Assembly (NCBI GenBank): GCA_035622175.1
Contig: DASPVV010000067.1
Coordinates: forward strand, 25,739 to 89,738
Length of the DNA stretch: 64,000 nt
DNA from: JAFAGX01 sp035622175
GTDB taxonomy: Bacteria; Acidobacteriota; Terriglobia; Terriglobales; Acidobacteriaceae
Direction of reading: 5' to 3'
Under the pieces are notes generated by a model. It saw nothing but the letters and a program-made list of their open reading frames with translations, ran no database searches and was not told the DNA's origin. The translations under genes were made by a program, and so were the position numbers. The first letter of the stretch is position 1; each line of letters starts with the position of its first letter. Positions 34,920 through 43,985 of this stretch are shown here, piece by piece.

Positions 34920-35999
34920 ATGGGCTACACCATGCGCGAAGTGGCCAAACGGGCGGGTGTTTCCCCGGCCACGGTGTCGCGGGTGCTGAATAAGACCCAG
35001 TACATCGCACCCGAGACGGAGCGGCGCGTGCGCGAAGTCGTGCGCCAGCTCAACTACCACCAGAATGTTCACGCCCGCCGCCTGGCCACTGGCCGCAGTA
35101 ATCTGTTTGGCCTAGTCATTTCGGAGATTGTCAATCCCTACTTCCCGGAGATCGTCCGGGGATTTCAAGCTGCCGCCTGGGATCGGGGATTTGACGTGCT
35201 GCTTTGTAACACCGAATACCAACCGCAGCGGGTCGAATCCGTCATGCGGAAGCTGATCGAGAGCGATGTGCGCGGCGTTGCCATCATGACTTCATCGCTC
35301 GACCAAACGATGACGACCGAACTCTTGGCGGCTGGCGTAGGGCTGGTTTTCTGCAACCTCGGACCTGCGGCCAAGCTCGTCAGCAACATTTCGATCGACT
35401 ACCAGCACGGGATTGCGCAGGCCATTGAGCATGTCGTGGCGCTCGGGCATCAGCGTGCCGCGGTCATCGCCGGTCCTGAGGATAATCGTACGGCCATCAC
35501 CATCAAGCGTGCCTTGGTCGAAGGGTTGGATCAACGCAAGCTGAATCCCACCCCGGTGCTGGAGAGCAACTATCGCGTGGACGCCGGTGCGTCGGCCGTG
35601 CGCGTCGTCCTTTCCCAGCCCGACATACCAACGGTCATCTTTTGCGGGAACGACCTGATTGCCATGGGAGCTATGAATGCGCTCGAGGAAGCGGGAGTTC
35701 GCGTCCCCGAGGATGTCTCCGTGATAGGCATCGACGACATTGCCTTTGCGTTTCTCGCCCGTCCTCCGCTTACGACCATCAGCGTTCCGCGGGAACGCCT
35801 GGGGACTGTGGCGTTTGAGGCCCTGGACAAGATACTGAAACTCAAGCGGAAACGCGGCGAGGAGTATTATCTGGGCACCGAGCTCGTGGTCCGCCGCTCG
35901 ACCGCCGCCGCCCGCCAGCACCGCCTGCAGATGGCGGTTCGAGCGCGACCGATGGAACGTCTTCTCTCGGCCCCTTTTGAGCGTAGGCCTGAGCGATAG
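34920..35999 (+). CDS. LacI-family transcriptional regulator
   Basis: A 359-residue regulator. The N-terminal helix-turn-helix reads MREVAKRAGVSPATVSRVLN, with hinge NVHARRLATGRS; the periplasmic-binding-like ligand domain follows (LFGLVISEIVNPYFPEIVRGF, VIFCGNDLIAMGAMNAL, VSVIGIDDIAFAFLARPPLTTI). The start at 34920 has GGAG/GAGGGG five bases upstream; a second ATG at 34932 is possible. It is divergent from the ten-gene sugar operon and flanked by LacI-type operators, so it is the likely repressor of both. The inducer is probably a pathway sugar. The C-terminus has a basic tail of about 25 residues beyond the usual end. Confidence 0.92.
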   Translation: MGYTMREVAKRAGVSPATVSRVLNKTQYIAPETERRVREVVRQLNYHQNVHARRLATGRSNLFGLVISEIVNPYFPEIVRGFQAAAWDRGFDVLLCNTEYQPQRVESVMRKLIESDVRGVAIMTSSLDQTMTTELLAAGVGLVFCNLGPAAKLVSNISIDYQHGIAQAIEHVVALGHQRAAVIAGPEDNRTAITIKRALVEGLDQRKLNPTPVLESNYRVDAGASAVRVVLSQPDIPTVIFCGNDLIAMGAMNALEEAGVRVPEDVSVIGIDDIAFAFLARPPLTTISVPRERLGTVAFEALDKILKLKRKRGEEYYLGTELVVRRSTAAARQHRLQMAVRARPMERLLSAPFERRPER

Positions 36000-36070
36000 C
36001 CTGGGTTGGGACAGCAGGGAAGGAGGCGAACCGGTCGAAGAATCGTGGTCGGGACTACGGGTAAAATCGG

Positions 36071-36100
36071 TTGACAGATACCGCCGGCCACGGGGATAAT
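36071..36100 (+). promoter_or_regulatory. Promoter of the aromatic leader transcript
   Basis: TTGACA (36071-36076), an 18-bp spacer and GATAAT (36095-36100). The start of transcription is expected near 36107, only about 5 bases before the leader ATG, so the leader peptide would be translated from a leaderless or nearly leaderless message. Confidence 0.55.
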
Positions 36101-36111
36101 TTAAGCTTACT

Positions 36112-36213
36112 ATGCACTTCCGTCGATTTAGTCTTGTCCTCGATCACCGCTACTGGTTTAGGAGTGGCGGCCGGGGCGAGGCGCGTATCGGACAGGGAGG
36201 ATCGAAATCCTGA
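36112..36213 (+). CDS. Aromatic leader peptide of the DAHP synthase attenuator
   Basis: A 33-codon ORF with Phe at positions 3, 6 and 16 and Tyr-Trp-Phe in tandem at 14-16 (TAC TGG TTT, 36151-36159). The second half is Gly/Arg-rich. It ends 29 bases before an intrinsic terminator, and the next gene makes DAHP synthase, the first enzyme of aromatic amino acid synthesis. Tandem codons for the pathway's own products are the hallmark of ribosome-mediated attenuation, as in trpL and pheL. There is no Shine-Dalgarno, consistent with the very short 5' end. Confidence 0.7.
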   Translation: MHFRRFSLVLDHRYWFRSGGRGEARIGQGGSKS

Positions 36214-36242
36214 CTTAAAGGCGCCAAGCTTAGAACCCGAAG

Positions 36243-36269
36243 CCGCGACTCTTACGAGTCGCGGTTTTT
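36243..36269 (+). terminator. Intrinsic terminator/attenuator before DAHP synthase
   Basis: A 9-bp stem, CCGCGACTC (36243-36251) with GAGTCGCGG (36256-36264), loop TTAC, followed by TTTTTC. It lies 72 bases before the synthase ATG. Upstream, GAGTGGCGGC (36162-36171), right after the Tyr-Trp-Phe codons, can pair with GCCGCGACTC (36242-36251) with a single mismatch, a possible antiterminator. It could alternatively be the terminator of lacI, but that gene ends 240 bases earlier. Confidence 0.75.
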
Positions 36270-36340
36270 CTTTCTAGGCACAAGCGCCAACCGCCATGGC
36301 AATCCATTGCGGCAACCATCGCAACCGGGAGAAGCTGCTC

Positions 36341-37354
36341 ATGATCATCAACATGTGCGAGGGAGCGTCGGAACAAGAGATTCAGCATGTCGTCGATCGG
36401 GTGAAGGAGGCCGGATACCAGGCCCACGTCACCCGTGGAACCGAGCGCGCCATCGTCGCGGCGGTCGGTAGCAATGGTCGTCGTCACGAACTGCAGGCGC
36501 TTGCAGCCGCCCCCGGCGTAGCCGCCGTGGTGCCCATCGCCCAGCCGTTCAAGCTGGTCAGTCGTCAGGTGAAACCTGACGGGACGGTGGTTGCGGTCGG
36601 GGGCGTGCGCATCGGAGACGGCAACTTCGTCGTTATCGCGGGTCCGTGTTCGGTCGAATCGCGAGAGCAGTTGTTTTCGACCGCGACCGCCATCAAGGCC
36701 GGGGGCGCTCACTTGCTCCGTGGCGGAGCCTACAAGCCGCGCACGTCGCCTTACGAATTTCAGGGCCTGGGCTTGGAGGCGCTCCAGCTGTTGAGCGAGG
36801 TGCGCCAACGGACCGGCCTACCGGTGGTCACCGAAGTGATGAGCACGGAAGACGTGGATCTGATTTCCGAACACGCCGACATGCTGCAAGTGGGCGCCCG
36901 CAACATGCAGAACTTCGCGTTGCTGCGTCGACTGGCGAAAACCAGGATGCCGATCCTGCTCAAGCGTGGTCCTTCGGCCAGCGTCAAGGAATGGCTTTTG
37001 GCCGCGGAGTACCTACTCGCCGGTGGCAATTCCGGGGTTGTCCTGTGTGAGCGAGGCATCAAGACTTTTGAAACCGAAACCCGGAACACCCTCGATCTCG
37101 CTTCGCTTGCGCTGGTACGGGAACTGTCTCACTTGCCAGTGGTCGCTGATCCCTCCCACGGCACCGGCCGGCCCACGCTGGTTGCGCCGATGTCGCGGGC
37201 GGCGGCGGCTCTCGGTGCCGACGGCATTATGGTCGAGGTCCACCCCTGCCCGGAGCGCGCCCTTTCCGATGGCCCTCAATCGTTGGACTTCGAAGGCTTC
37301 TCGCGCCTGATGCGCAGCTTGGCTGAGCCCTTACGCGCGGTAGCACACGGGTGA
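36341..37354 (+). CDS. aroF: 3-deoxy-7-phosphoheptulonate synthase (DAHP synthase, type I-beta)
   Basis: Condenses PEP and erythrose 4-phosphate, the first step to Phe, Tyr and Trp. The 337-residue protein has an N-terminal ferredoxin-like regulatory domain of about 85 residues (MIINMCEGASEQEIQHVV), then the TIM barrel with VVIAGPCSVESREQL, LLRGGAYKPRTSPYEFQGLG, DMLQVGARNMQNFALLR, LLKRGPSAS, CERGIKTFE and VVADPSHGTGR. The metal Cys is in AGPCS and the metal His in DPSHGTGR. The frame opens at 36296, but the ATG at 36341 has GGGAGAAG upstream and fits the family. The leader peptide and attenuator give transcriptional control. Confidence 0.94.
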   Translation: MIINMCEGASEQEIQHVVDRVKEAGYQAHVTRGTERAIVAAVGSNGRRHELQALAAAPGVAAVVPIAQPFKLVSRQVKPDGTVVAVGGVRIGDGNFVVIAGPCSVESREQLFSTATAIKAGGAHLLRGGAYKPRTSPYEFQGLGLEALQLLSEVRQRTGLPVVTEVMSTEDVDLISEHADMLQVGARNMQNFALLRRLAKTRMPILLKRGPSASVKEWLLAAEYLLAGGNSGVVLCERGIKTFETETRNTLDLASLALVRELSHLPVVADPSHGTGRPTLVAPMSRAAAALGADGIMVEVHPCPERALSDGPQSLDFEGFSRLMRSLAEPLRAVAHG

Positions 37355-37369
37355 GGGAAGATGCGGGCC

Positions 37370-38707
37370 TTAGTCGCGGACGGCTCGGTCGGAAATCTGG
37401 AGCGCACGATCAATAATCGCAAAGCCTTCCCGGAGCTCTCCTTCGGTAATCGATAGCGGAGGATTCGTGAAGAAGGTGTTCCAGCGCACAAACGTGTACA
37501 ACCCTTCTTGCCGGAAGAACTGTCCGAGAGCGGCCATTTCCTCGGAGGTGCCGTTAAAAGGTGCGAGCGGTTCGCGCGTGCGCCGGCTGCGAATGAGTTC
37601 CACAATGCCAAACAGGCCAATGGAACGTACCTCGCCGACCGAAGGATGATGCTCACGGAGATCGGCGAGCATCTGCTTCATGAGCGTTCCCATAGCGCGC
37701 GCGTTTTGGATCAAATGGTCTTCTTCGTAGACGCGAATGGTTGCCAGGGCGGCAGCACAGCCCATGGGATGGCTGTTATAAGTAAGTCCTCCGTAGAAGA
37801 CGTTGTCCTCAAAATGCTTGCGAATGAAGGGACGCATGCCCACGGCGCCGAGCGGGAGGTAGCTGCTCGTCAACCCTTTCGCCATGCTGATCAGATCGGG
37901 CACCACCTTCCAGTGGTCCACGGCGAACCACTCCCCGGTGCGGCCGAAGCCGGACATGACCTCGTCTGCGATCATCAGGATGCGGTACTTTGTGCACAAC
38001 GCCCTGACGCCTTGCAAATACCCCTCAGGCGGCACGAGAACGCCGTTCGTGCCAGTCACGGGTTCGAGGATGAAGGCGGCGATGGTCGATGGTCCTTCGA
38101 GCTGGATGACTTCCTCGAGCAGCGCCAGCGCTTGCTCGGCTGAATCCCAGCCGCGCCGAATTCCGTGATAAGGATCGAGGACGTGAACCACGCCGGGGAT
38201 GCCCGGCTCGTTGGCCCAACGCCTTGGGTCGCCGGTCAGCGACATGCTTCCCGCCGTCGCCCCGTGATAGGAGCGGTAGCGGGCAAGAATCTTTTGCCGG
38301 CCGGTTACTAAGCGCGCGATCTTGATCGCATTCTCATTCGCCTCAGCGCCGCCGTTGGTAAAGAAAAACGTGTCGATGTCCCCCGGGGTGATTTCGGCCA
38401 GCTTGGCGCCAAGCCTTGCGCGCGGCTCGGTAGCCATGAAGGGGTTGGCGTACGCCAGCGTGGCCGCCTGTTCGCTGATGGCTTGGATGACACGGCGATC
38501 GCCATGGCCGATGTTGACGCTCATCAACTGGCTGTTGAAATCGAGGAAGCGCTTTCCTGCCGGCGTCCAGAAATAAACCCCCTTGGCACTTGCCACCGGA
38601 ATGGGATCTACCTTGGACTGCGCGGACCACTCATACAGGGTGTGCTTTTTCGCCAGAGCGATCATCTCCTCGCCCGTCATACTTCTTGCCACAGTGTCAG
38701 TAGCCAT
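37370..38707 (-). CDS. Class III PLP-dependent aminotransferase
   Basis: A 445-residue omega-type aminotransferase. Landmarks: FFFTNGGAEANENAIKIAR (cofactor phosphate and substrate region), YRSYHGATAGSMSLTG, the PLP aspartate in ILMIADEVMSGFGRTG, and the Schiff-base Lys in LISMAKGLTSSYLPLGA. The amino donor could be beta-alanine, GABA, taurine or a diamine; the sequence alone does not decide. The ATG at 38707 has GGGGAG upstream; the extra 102 codons in frame are not protein-like. It lies downstream of an aldehyde dehydrogenase on the same strand, an association usual for amine or beta-alanine breakdown, though the gap is 328 bases. Confidence 0.88.
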   Translation of the reverse strand: MATDTVARSMTGEEMIALAKKHTLYEWSAQSKVDPIPVASAKGVYFWTPAGKRFLDFNSQLMSVNIGHGDRRVIQAISEQAATLAYANPFMATEPRARLGAKLAEITPGDIDTFFFTNGGAEANENAIKIARLVTGRQKILARYRSYHGATAGSMSLTGDPRRWANEPGIPGVVHVLDPYHGIRRGWDSAEQALALLEEVIQLEGPSTIAAFILEPVTGTNGVLVPPEGYLQGVRALCTKYRILMIADEVMSGFGRTGEWFAVDHWKVVPDLISMAKGLTSSYLPLGAVGMRPFIRKHFEDNVFYGGLTYNSHPMGCAAALATIRVYEEDHLIQNARAMGTLMKQMLADLREHHPSVGEVRSIGLFGIVELIRSRRTREPLAPFNGTSEEMAALGQFFRQEGLYTFVRWNTFFTNPPLSITEGELREGFAIIDRALQISDRAVRD

Positions 38708-39035
38708 ACTTTTCTCCCCACAGACAGGGTACTTGCTCCCCATCCCCCATCGAGATCCGTCCCCTGCACGATAGGCGTACGTCGTGAATTCGGCGTGGCC
38801 AAATCTCATGCTCGGTTGCCAGAACCTAGCCATGCGAATTATACCGGACGGTACAGGAGGTTCCCGAAGCAGGCATTTGACTTGCCCGCCGACCGAATCA
38901 CGACCATGGCCGTACGCGGGACGCCGGTCTTTTCCTACGAAATGCACCGCCAGGGAGAAGCATGCTCCTCTGGGGAAGGACAGCAGGAGGAAAGGGAAGC
39001 GCTCGGACTCCAAGACCCCAGCCCACGTCCGTACT
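38708..39035. other. Gap between aldehyde dehydrogenase and aminotransferase genes
   Basis: 328 bases on which no gene, terminator or repeat is supported. Only the ribosome site of the aminotransferase (GGGGAG, near 38720) is recognised. Confidence 0.45.
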
Positions 39036-40532
39036 CTACAACGGGGTGCAAACCGACTTCACTTCGGTGAACAGTTCCAACACTTCTCGACCCATTTCCC
39101 GGCCCCAGCCTGACTGTTTGTAGCCGCCAAATGGCATGGCAGCGTCGAATATGTTGTAGCAGTTGATCCACACCGTGCCGGCACGGAGTTGGGCAGCGAG
39201 ACGGTGAGCTTTTGAAATATCCCGCGTCCAGATTCCTGCGGCCAAACCATACATGGTGTTATTGGCTTTCCTGATCACTTCCGCCGGCTCGGTGAAGGGA
39301 ATCGCCGTAACCACCGGTCCGAAGATCTCTTCCTGCACGACCTTCATCGTTTCGTTCGTGTTGACGAGCACCGTGGGCTTGACGAAGTAGCCTTGGTCAC
39401 CGTGGCGTTGCCCGCCGACTACCGCCTTTGCTCCTTCGGCGAAGCCTGATTCCAGGTAGCCGCAAACCCGATTCAGTTGTTCCTCAGAGACGAGCGGACC
39501 CATGTCGGTGGCTGGCTCCCACCCAGGGCCGATGTGAATCTTCTGGGCCAGCGCGGATACGCCATCGACCACTTTGTCGAAAATCGGTCTTTCGACGTAG
39601 AGGCGCGAACCCGCGCAGCAGCACTGGCCATGGTTGTAGAAAATCGCGCTTGCCGCCCCGGGGATTGCCTGATCCAAGTCGCTGTCACGGAAAACCACGT
39701 TCGGCGACTTACCGCCTAGTTCGAGCGACACTTTCTTCAGGTTTCCGGAGGCGGCCCGCAGAATGAGTTTTCCGACTTCCGTGGATCCCGTGAAGGCAAC
39801 TTTGTCTACGTCAGGATGCCCAGCCAGCGCCGCTCCCGCCGTCTCACCGTATCCCGGGACGATATTCACCACGCCGTCCGGGATTCCCGCCTCCTGAACC
39901 AGCTCGCCCAAGCGCAGGCAGGTGAGCGGAGTTTGCTCCGCAGGCTTTAGGATCACGGTACATCCCGTAGCCAGAGCCGGCCCTAATTTGTAGGCCACCA
40001 TGAGCAGCGGGAAATTCCAAGGCATGATCGCGCCCACGATTCCGACGGGCTCGCGCTGGGTATAAGCCAGATACTTCGTCCCCGGCGCGGAAATGGAAAT
40101 CGTACTGCCTTCCACCTTCGTAGCCCAGCCGGCCATGTAGCGCAACACGTCCACGGAAAAGGGCACGTCTGCGCTGCGGGCAATCTTGAGAGGCTTCCCG
40201 TTGTCGAGGGTCTCAAGTTCAGCGAATTCGTCCAGGTGTTTCTCGAGCAGATCCGCAAGCTTCCAGACCAGACGCCCGCGTTCCGATGGGCTCATCTTCG
40301 GCCAGGGGCCGGTTTCAAACGCGGCGCGCGCTGCCTTGACGGCGCAATCGACATCCTCGCGATCACCCTCGGCCACCTGCGCCAGTACCTCGCCGGTGGC
40401 CGGGTTGTAGCTAGGAAACGTCTTGCCTGAGGCTGCCTCCACCCACTTTCCCGCAATCAGCATCTTGCGACTTTGCTTGACGAAACGTGTGGCTTTGTCC
40501 TTGCGGTCTACGCTGGGGGGTGCCGTTGCCAT
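39036..40532 (-). CDS. NAD(P)-dependent aldehyde dehydrogenase
   Basis: A 498-residue class 1/2-type aldehyde dehydrogenase. Blocks: GIVGAIMPWNFPLLM (with the catalytic Asn), VAFTGSTEVGKLI (cofactor site), VSLELGGKSPNVVF (general base Glu), the catalytic Cys in YNHGQCCCAGSRLYV, and EEIFGPVVT near the C-terminus. All catalytic residues are present. The ATG at 40532 is preceded by AAGGAGGAG, a near-perfect ribosome site; the upstream extension to 40733 is not needed. It probably works with the downstream aminotransferase by oxidising the aldehyde formed after transamination. Confidence 0.93.
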   Translation of the reverse strand: MATAPPSVDRKDKATRFVKQSRKMLIAGKWVEAASGKTFPSYNPATGEVLAQVAEGDREDVDCAVKAARAAFETGPWPKMSPSERGRLVWKLADLLEKHLDEFAELETLDNGKPLKIARSADVPFSVDVLRYMAGWATKVEGSTISISAPGTKYLAYTQREPVGIVGAIMPWNFPLLMVAYKLGPALATGCTVILKPAEQTPLTCLRLGELVQEAGIPDGVVNIVPGYGETAGAALAGHPDVDKVAFTGSTEVGKLILRAASGNLKKVSLELGGKSPNVVFRDSDLDQAIPGAASAIFYNHGQCCCAGSRLYVERPIFDKVVDGVSALAQKIHIGPGWEPATDMGPLVSEEQLNRVCGYLESGFAEGAKAVVGGQRHGDQGYFVKPTVLVNTNETMKVVQEEIFGPVVTAIPFTEPAEVIRKANNTMYGLAAGIWTRDISKAHRLAAQLRAGTVWINCYNIFDAAMPFGGYKQSGWGREMGREVLELFTEVKSVCTPL

Positions 40533-40630
40533 CCTCTCCTCCTTCTGGGTTCTGAGCCGGAATCTTCCGCTTTCCCTTCCAACGAGGCAGCGAGTATACA
40601 CCGGGTCTCGCCTCCGGCACAGTGACAGGA

Positions 40631-40646
40631 GCGAGTCTTGACTCGC
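40631..40646. repeat. 16-bp palindrome between divergent genes
   Basis: GCGAGTC-TT-GACTCGC is a perfect 7-bp inverted repeat with a 2-base centre, too tight for an RNA hairpin but right for a dimeric DNA-binding protein. It lies about 100 bases before the aldehyde dehydrogenase start in the 282-base divergent region; nothing else is recognised there. Confidence 0.4.
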
Positions 40647-40814
40647 AGCGAAAAACTCAATCCTCGGATCTTGTGGGTGCCTCCTGCCGAAGTGTATGAT
40701 CCGGTGCTGGCATTTGATGGGCGTGGCGGACAAACAGGGAGAAAGCTAAGATATCCCTCAGCCGATTGTCTTTTTAGTGCAAGCCAGCTGAATTCCTGAG
40801 GTGACGCGAACCCC

Positions 40815-41735
40815 ATGAGAAAAACCAGCCTCGTCCCTTGCCTTCTTTGCTGTCTTGGCGTGCCTGCCGTTCTCATTTCCCTTGCTCCCCTTTTCCTCCA
40901 TTCCGAGCCTACGACTCCGGTCCAACAGCCCATCAGTTCCTCGAGGCAAAACAGCAACCCCGATCGGGCACACGATGCAGGTGAGAAGGAACTCGCCGCT
41001 GCCGCCATAGAGTTCCCTCCACCATTCCAGACTCCATCCGACGTGCCGTTTGCCGAGGAGACTGAGGGTCATAGACTGGGGGCGTACTCGCTGGGAATGC
41101 TATTTCTGCCTCTGTTCGCAGTTATCATTTACGCCTTGATCATCTACCAACAACTGCGATTGATAGCCGACACCCTGAAGCAACACGAGCAAGAAATTAA
41201 TCTCTTTCGCCAACAGATCCAAGTCGCCAACCGGGCTTGGGTGATGGCCGAGATCGTTTCCGCCGGCCCGGTCACCTTTGACGATGTCGGTGCGCGGATC
41301 AACTTCGCCATTCGAACCAAGAATACAGGCGGTTCGCCGGCGCTCAATCTGCGAATGTCATACAAGGTACTCAATTCGCCGACCCCCAAAGTTCTGGTCA
41401 TTCAAAAGGAGCTCGCGCAGAGTTATCCTTCCATGCCAGAAGAAATTCCTTGGGGAGCTTCTTTGTTTCCTGGGTGCGAATCCGTCCTTCCTCTTCAGCT
41501 CACCGTAGACAAATCGGAGCTGAACAAGGAATTTCCCAATTACCCCAAAGGGAGTCTGTGGCTTCATGTCATAGGCTGCGTCGACTATGGCATTGGCTCA
41601 TCACCAGAGCATCACCAAACCTTCTTCTACTACCCCATCCTCCGTAAAGACGGCCCGCTTATGAATGGCGAGGATGTGCCGAGCGACAACTTGCAATTCG
41701 CGGGAAGCACGGTCACGGGAAGTGGAGCGAATTGA
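40815..41735 (+). CDS. Unknown membrane protein with periplasmic or cytoplasmic beta-rich domain
   Basis: A 306-residue protein of no recognised family. The N-terminus is a hydrophobic signal or anchor (residues 1-30, LVPCLLCCLGVPAVLISLAPLFL); a linker rich in Pro and Glu; a second membrane helix near 93-115 (LGMLFLPLFAVIIYALIIYQQL); then a short coiled-coil segment (LIADTLKQHEQEINLFRQQIQVANRAWV) and a strand-rich domain of about 170 residues. The layout (helix, short coil, RAWV, then beta domain) recurs in uncharacterised bacterial membrane proteins. It is divergent from the aldehyde dehydrogenase and not clearly in an operon. Confidence 0.6.
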   Translation: MRKTSLVPCLLCCLGVPAVLISLAPLFLHSEPTTPVQQPISSSRQNSNPDRAHDAGEKELAAAAIEFPPPFQTPSDVPFAEETEGHRLGAYSLGMLFLPLFAVIIYALIIYQQLRLIADTLKQHEQEINLFRQQIQVANRAWVMAEIVSAGPVTFDDVGARINFAIRTKNTGGSPALNLRMSYKVLNSPTPKVLVIQKELAQSYPSMPEEIPWGASLFPGCESVLPLQLTVDKSELNKEFPNYPKGSLWLHVIGCVDYGIGSSPEHHQTFFYYPILRKDGPLMNGEDVPSDNLQFAGSTVTGSGAN

Positions 41736-41829
41736 CCTGGGGCCGTGGACCCTACTGGCATTTTCTTGCCCCAACCCCCAGGCGACGCCGTTGCAGGCAC
41801 GCACCGCGAGTGGGTGAGGCCAACCGGAT

Positions 41830-43788
41830 TCAACGACGGGTCTCAACCCCGGCCTGGTGCAAGATTTGCAAGACATAAACGCCCGCGCCGTATCCGACCA
41901 TGGGTATGGCTCCTGTGGGGTCGCCCACCCTGCCGGGAAAGAGTCGACAGGGTTGGGCCACATACATTTCCGGGATGAGGTTGTGGTCGGCGGCTGCTTT
42001 GTCCACGATGCGTTTGAGGATGGCGGCCGCCTCGGCGCTTCTTCCCAGCCGCTGATAGGCTTCAGCCAGGCTGAAGTCTACAAAGAGGAATTCTTGCCTC
42101 TCGTACCAATACTCGAAGATGGATGGATCCGTTAGCACGCTGCGCACGCGCCGGTAGCCGCCGGAATCCACCTTTAGAAGTTCCATCCTGTGCACGACGT
42201 CGCGCACGATGGCGGGATCCGTGATCACCCCGAAATTGATCACGGCCAGCAGGGCACCATCGATATCGTTCTTCACCCCTTCTTCCAGGGTTCCGCGCAA
42301 TGTCCCGCCTCTCAGGAATGCCGCGGCGAATCCGTTCTCGAGAAGAGCGAGCTGGTTCATGACCTCGGTCCGGGTCGGTTCGTCTCCCGCACGACGCGCG
42401 GTCTCGGCAAAACTTCCGAGGCCCACGATAGCGGCGGCCGTCGAGAAGGCGAAGTGTTTCTTGTCCTTCTGCCGCTCCTCCCAGATTGAGGTGTCGGCCG
42501 CCACGATTAGGCCGCGACCGTAGGTTTCGAGATTCGCCAGCAGCGGTTTCACGACGTAGTCCCTGGCGCTCTCGTAGAGCCCGCTCCGATAGGTGGGGAT
42601 CCGGAGTAAGTCGGAATCGTTACAATGTTGCAGGTACTCGCCGAGGGTCCACAGCGCGAGACCCCAATTGTCGAACTCGATGTTGGTACTGCCTTCCATG
42701 GTAAAGAACGGCTCTTCCGAGCCGTCGCCGAAATATCGGACTACCGAGACCTGGTAGTCGACACCGCCGGTCTCCGCCCGCATCTTGCCTGTGGGCTGAG
42801 CGTTGAAGTACGCTAGCACCGCCGCACGGGCTTCGCTACAGTGGCCCATGCGCGCAAGCGCCACCGTTGCGTAAGCCATGTCCCGCACCCACGGCATGAA
42901 CCACGGACCCTCGGGTAGACTGGCGAGGATGAGACCGTTGTTGTTCCGTCCGGGACGGTTGGGCTCGCGGCTTTGCGCCATGCGGAGAACCACTTCACTT
43001 TGGCGCCACAGATGGCGCTCGTTTTCTCCACCAAATGGTCTGGCCGGCCTTACCCGCCAGCGCTCGACCCCCGCCGTTTCGCGCGTCGTCAACGCCCGCG
43101 GCGACAGCCCAGCGCGCCAGCGAGTGAATGCCCGGACCGCGCGCTCCAAGTCGTTGTCCTTTTCAAGCGAAATCAGGGCCCAGGCCAGTCTTGTGGACAA
43201 GTACTGCTCGGACCCTACGGGCTTGACCCACCTCGGTCCCAGCGGAACCAGCAACAGTGACTCCTGGATGCCGTCGAACTTCAGCCACTGTATCTCGGTG
43301 CCTGACATCTCGATGACTCTCCGGAGGTTGACGGGCCGGTTCCATTCCACCTGCAGATGACCACGTGGCCCTGCTCGGACAGCAGGTTCCCAACCGACCA
43401 CCAGTACGCTTTGTGGCAAACCAAAGGGCATGAAGAAGAAACCCTCGCCAGCATCATTGCGAACATGGATGACCTGCGAATCGTCGACGTAGTCTGCTGA
43501 AGTCCTACCGGTGGCTCCCTCGCTCCAGCCAAGCCCCTTGAGAAAATTGGCGGTTGCAACGCCCTCGCTCAGGGGATGATTGGGATCCGGCCGAGCAAAA
43601 CTGTAGGGATGCGCGTAAAACTTGATCAGCGTCGCCGTGTCCTCGGACACCACCGCGAGTCCGAAGCCGTTGCCGGTAACCAGAGGGGAGGCGGCAGCAG
43701 GCAAGCCCGCCAACAGGTTGGCCCAGATTAGATAGCGAAAGGCAATCCTGACAGCTGCGCGCAGCGATACTGTGCACGTTGGCGCCAA
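41830..43788 (-). CDS. Secreted GH15-like glycoside hydrolase
   Basis: An exported (alpha/alpha)6-barrel protein of about 652 residues. GH15-like landmarks are GPWFMPWVRDMAYATVALARMG (substrate-binding W-RD), SIWEERQKDKKHFAFST (the WEER holds the likely acid catalyst) and, near the C-terminus, WYERQEFLFVDFSLAEAYQRLG. The N-terminal about 300 residues form a beta-sandwich-like region. The chosen start is TTG at 43788, with GGGGGAG upstream and a signal peptide (AFRYLIWANLLAGLPAAAS) shortly after; the open frame continues to 43980 without protein character. It lies downstream of the GH3 and GH30 genes on the same strand, suggesting alpha- or beta-glucan degradation. Confidence 0.72.
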   Translation of the reverse strand: MAPTCTVSLRAAVRIAFRYLIWANLLAGLPAAASPLVTGNGFGLAVVSEDTATLIKFYAHPYSFARPDPNHPLSEGVATANFLKGLGWSEGATGRTSADYVDDSQVIHVRNDAGEGFFFMPFGLPQSVLVVGWEPAVRAGPRGHLQVEWNRPVNLRRVIEMSGTEIQWLKFDGIQESLLLVPLGPRWVKPVGSEQYLSTRLAWALISLEKDNDLERAVRAFTRWRAGLSPRALTTRETAGVERWRVRPARPFGGENERHLWRQSEVVLRMAQSREPNRPGRNNNGLILASLPEGPWFMPWVRDMAYATVALARMGHCSEARAAVLAYFNAQPTGKMRAETGGVDYQVSVVRYFGDGSEEPFFTMEGSTNIEFDNWGLALWTLGEYLQHCNDSDLLRIPTYRSGLYESARDYVVKPLLANLETYGRGLIVAADTSIWEERQKDKKHFAFSTAAAIVGLGSFAETARRAGDEPTRTEVMNQLALLENGFAAAFLRGGTLRGTLEEGVKNDIDGALLAVINFGVITDPAIVRDVVHRMELLKVDSGGYRRVRSVLTDPSIFEYWYERQEFLFVDFSLAEAYQRLGRSAEAAAILKRIVDKAAADHNLIPEMYVAQPCRLFPGRVGDPTGAIPMVGYGAGVYVLQILHQAGVETRR

Positions 43789-43985
43789 CCATGGGACTCC
43801 CCCTGGATCGCGTGAACCATCCTTAGCTCGGAACACAAAAGCAAACCCCTCTCTCGAGCAACAGTACTCGCCGCTTGAACTTGCCGCCTGGTGATGCGAC
43901 GTGCATCGCCCGGCGCTGGTTCCTCGGACAACGCCAGGGCGAGCAGCCAGAGAGGGCTTTCGCTGGTTGCCCACCTGCATTCGGC

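Larger units (their letters stand above)
36000..36340. other. Leader region of the DAHP synthase gene
   Basis: 340 bases holding a promoter (36071-36100), a 33-codon aromatic leader peptide (36112-36213), a small hairpin (AGGAT-CGAA-ATCCT, 36198-36211) and an intrinsic terminator (36243-36269). The first 70 bases, after lacI, show nothing recognisable. Confidence 0.65.
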
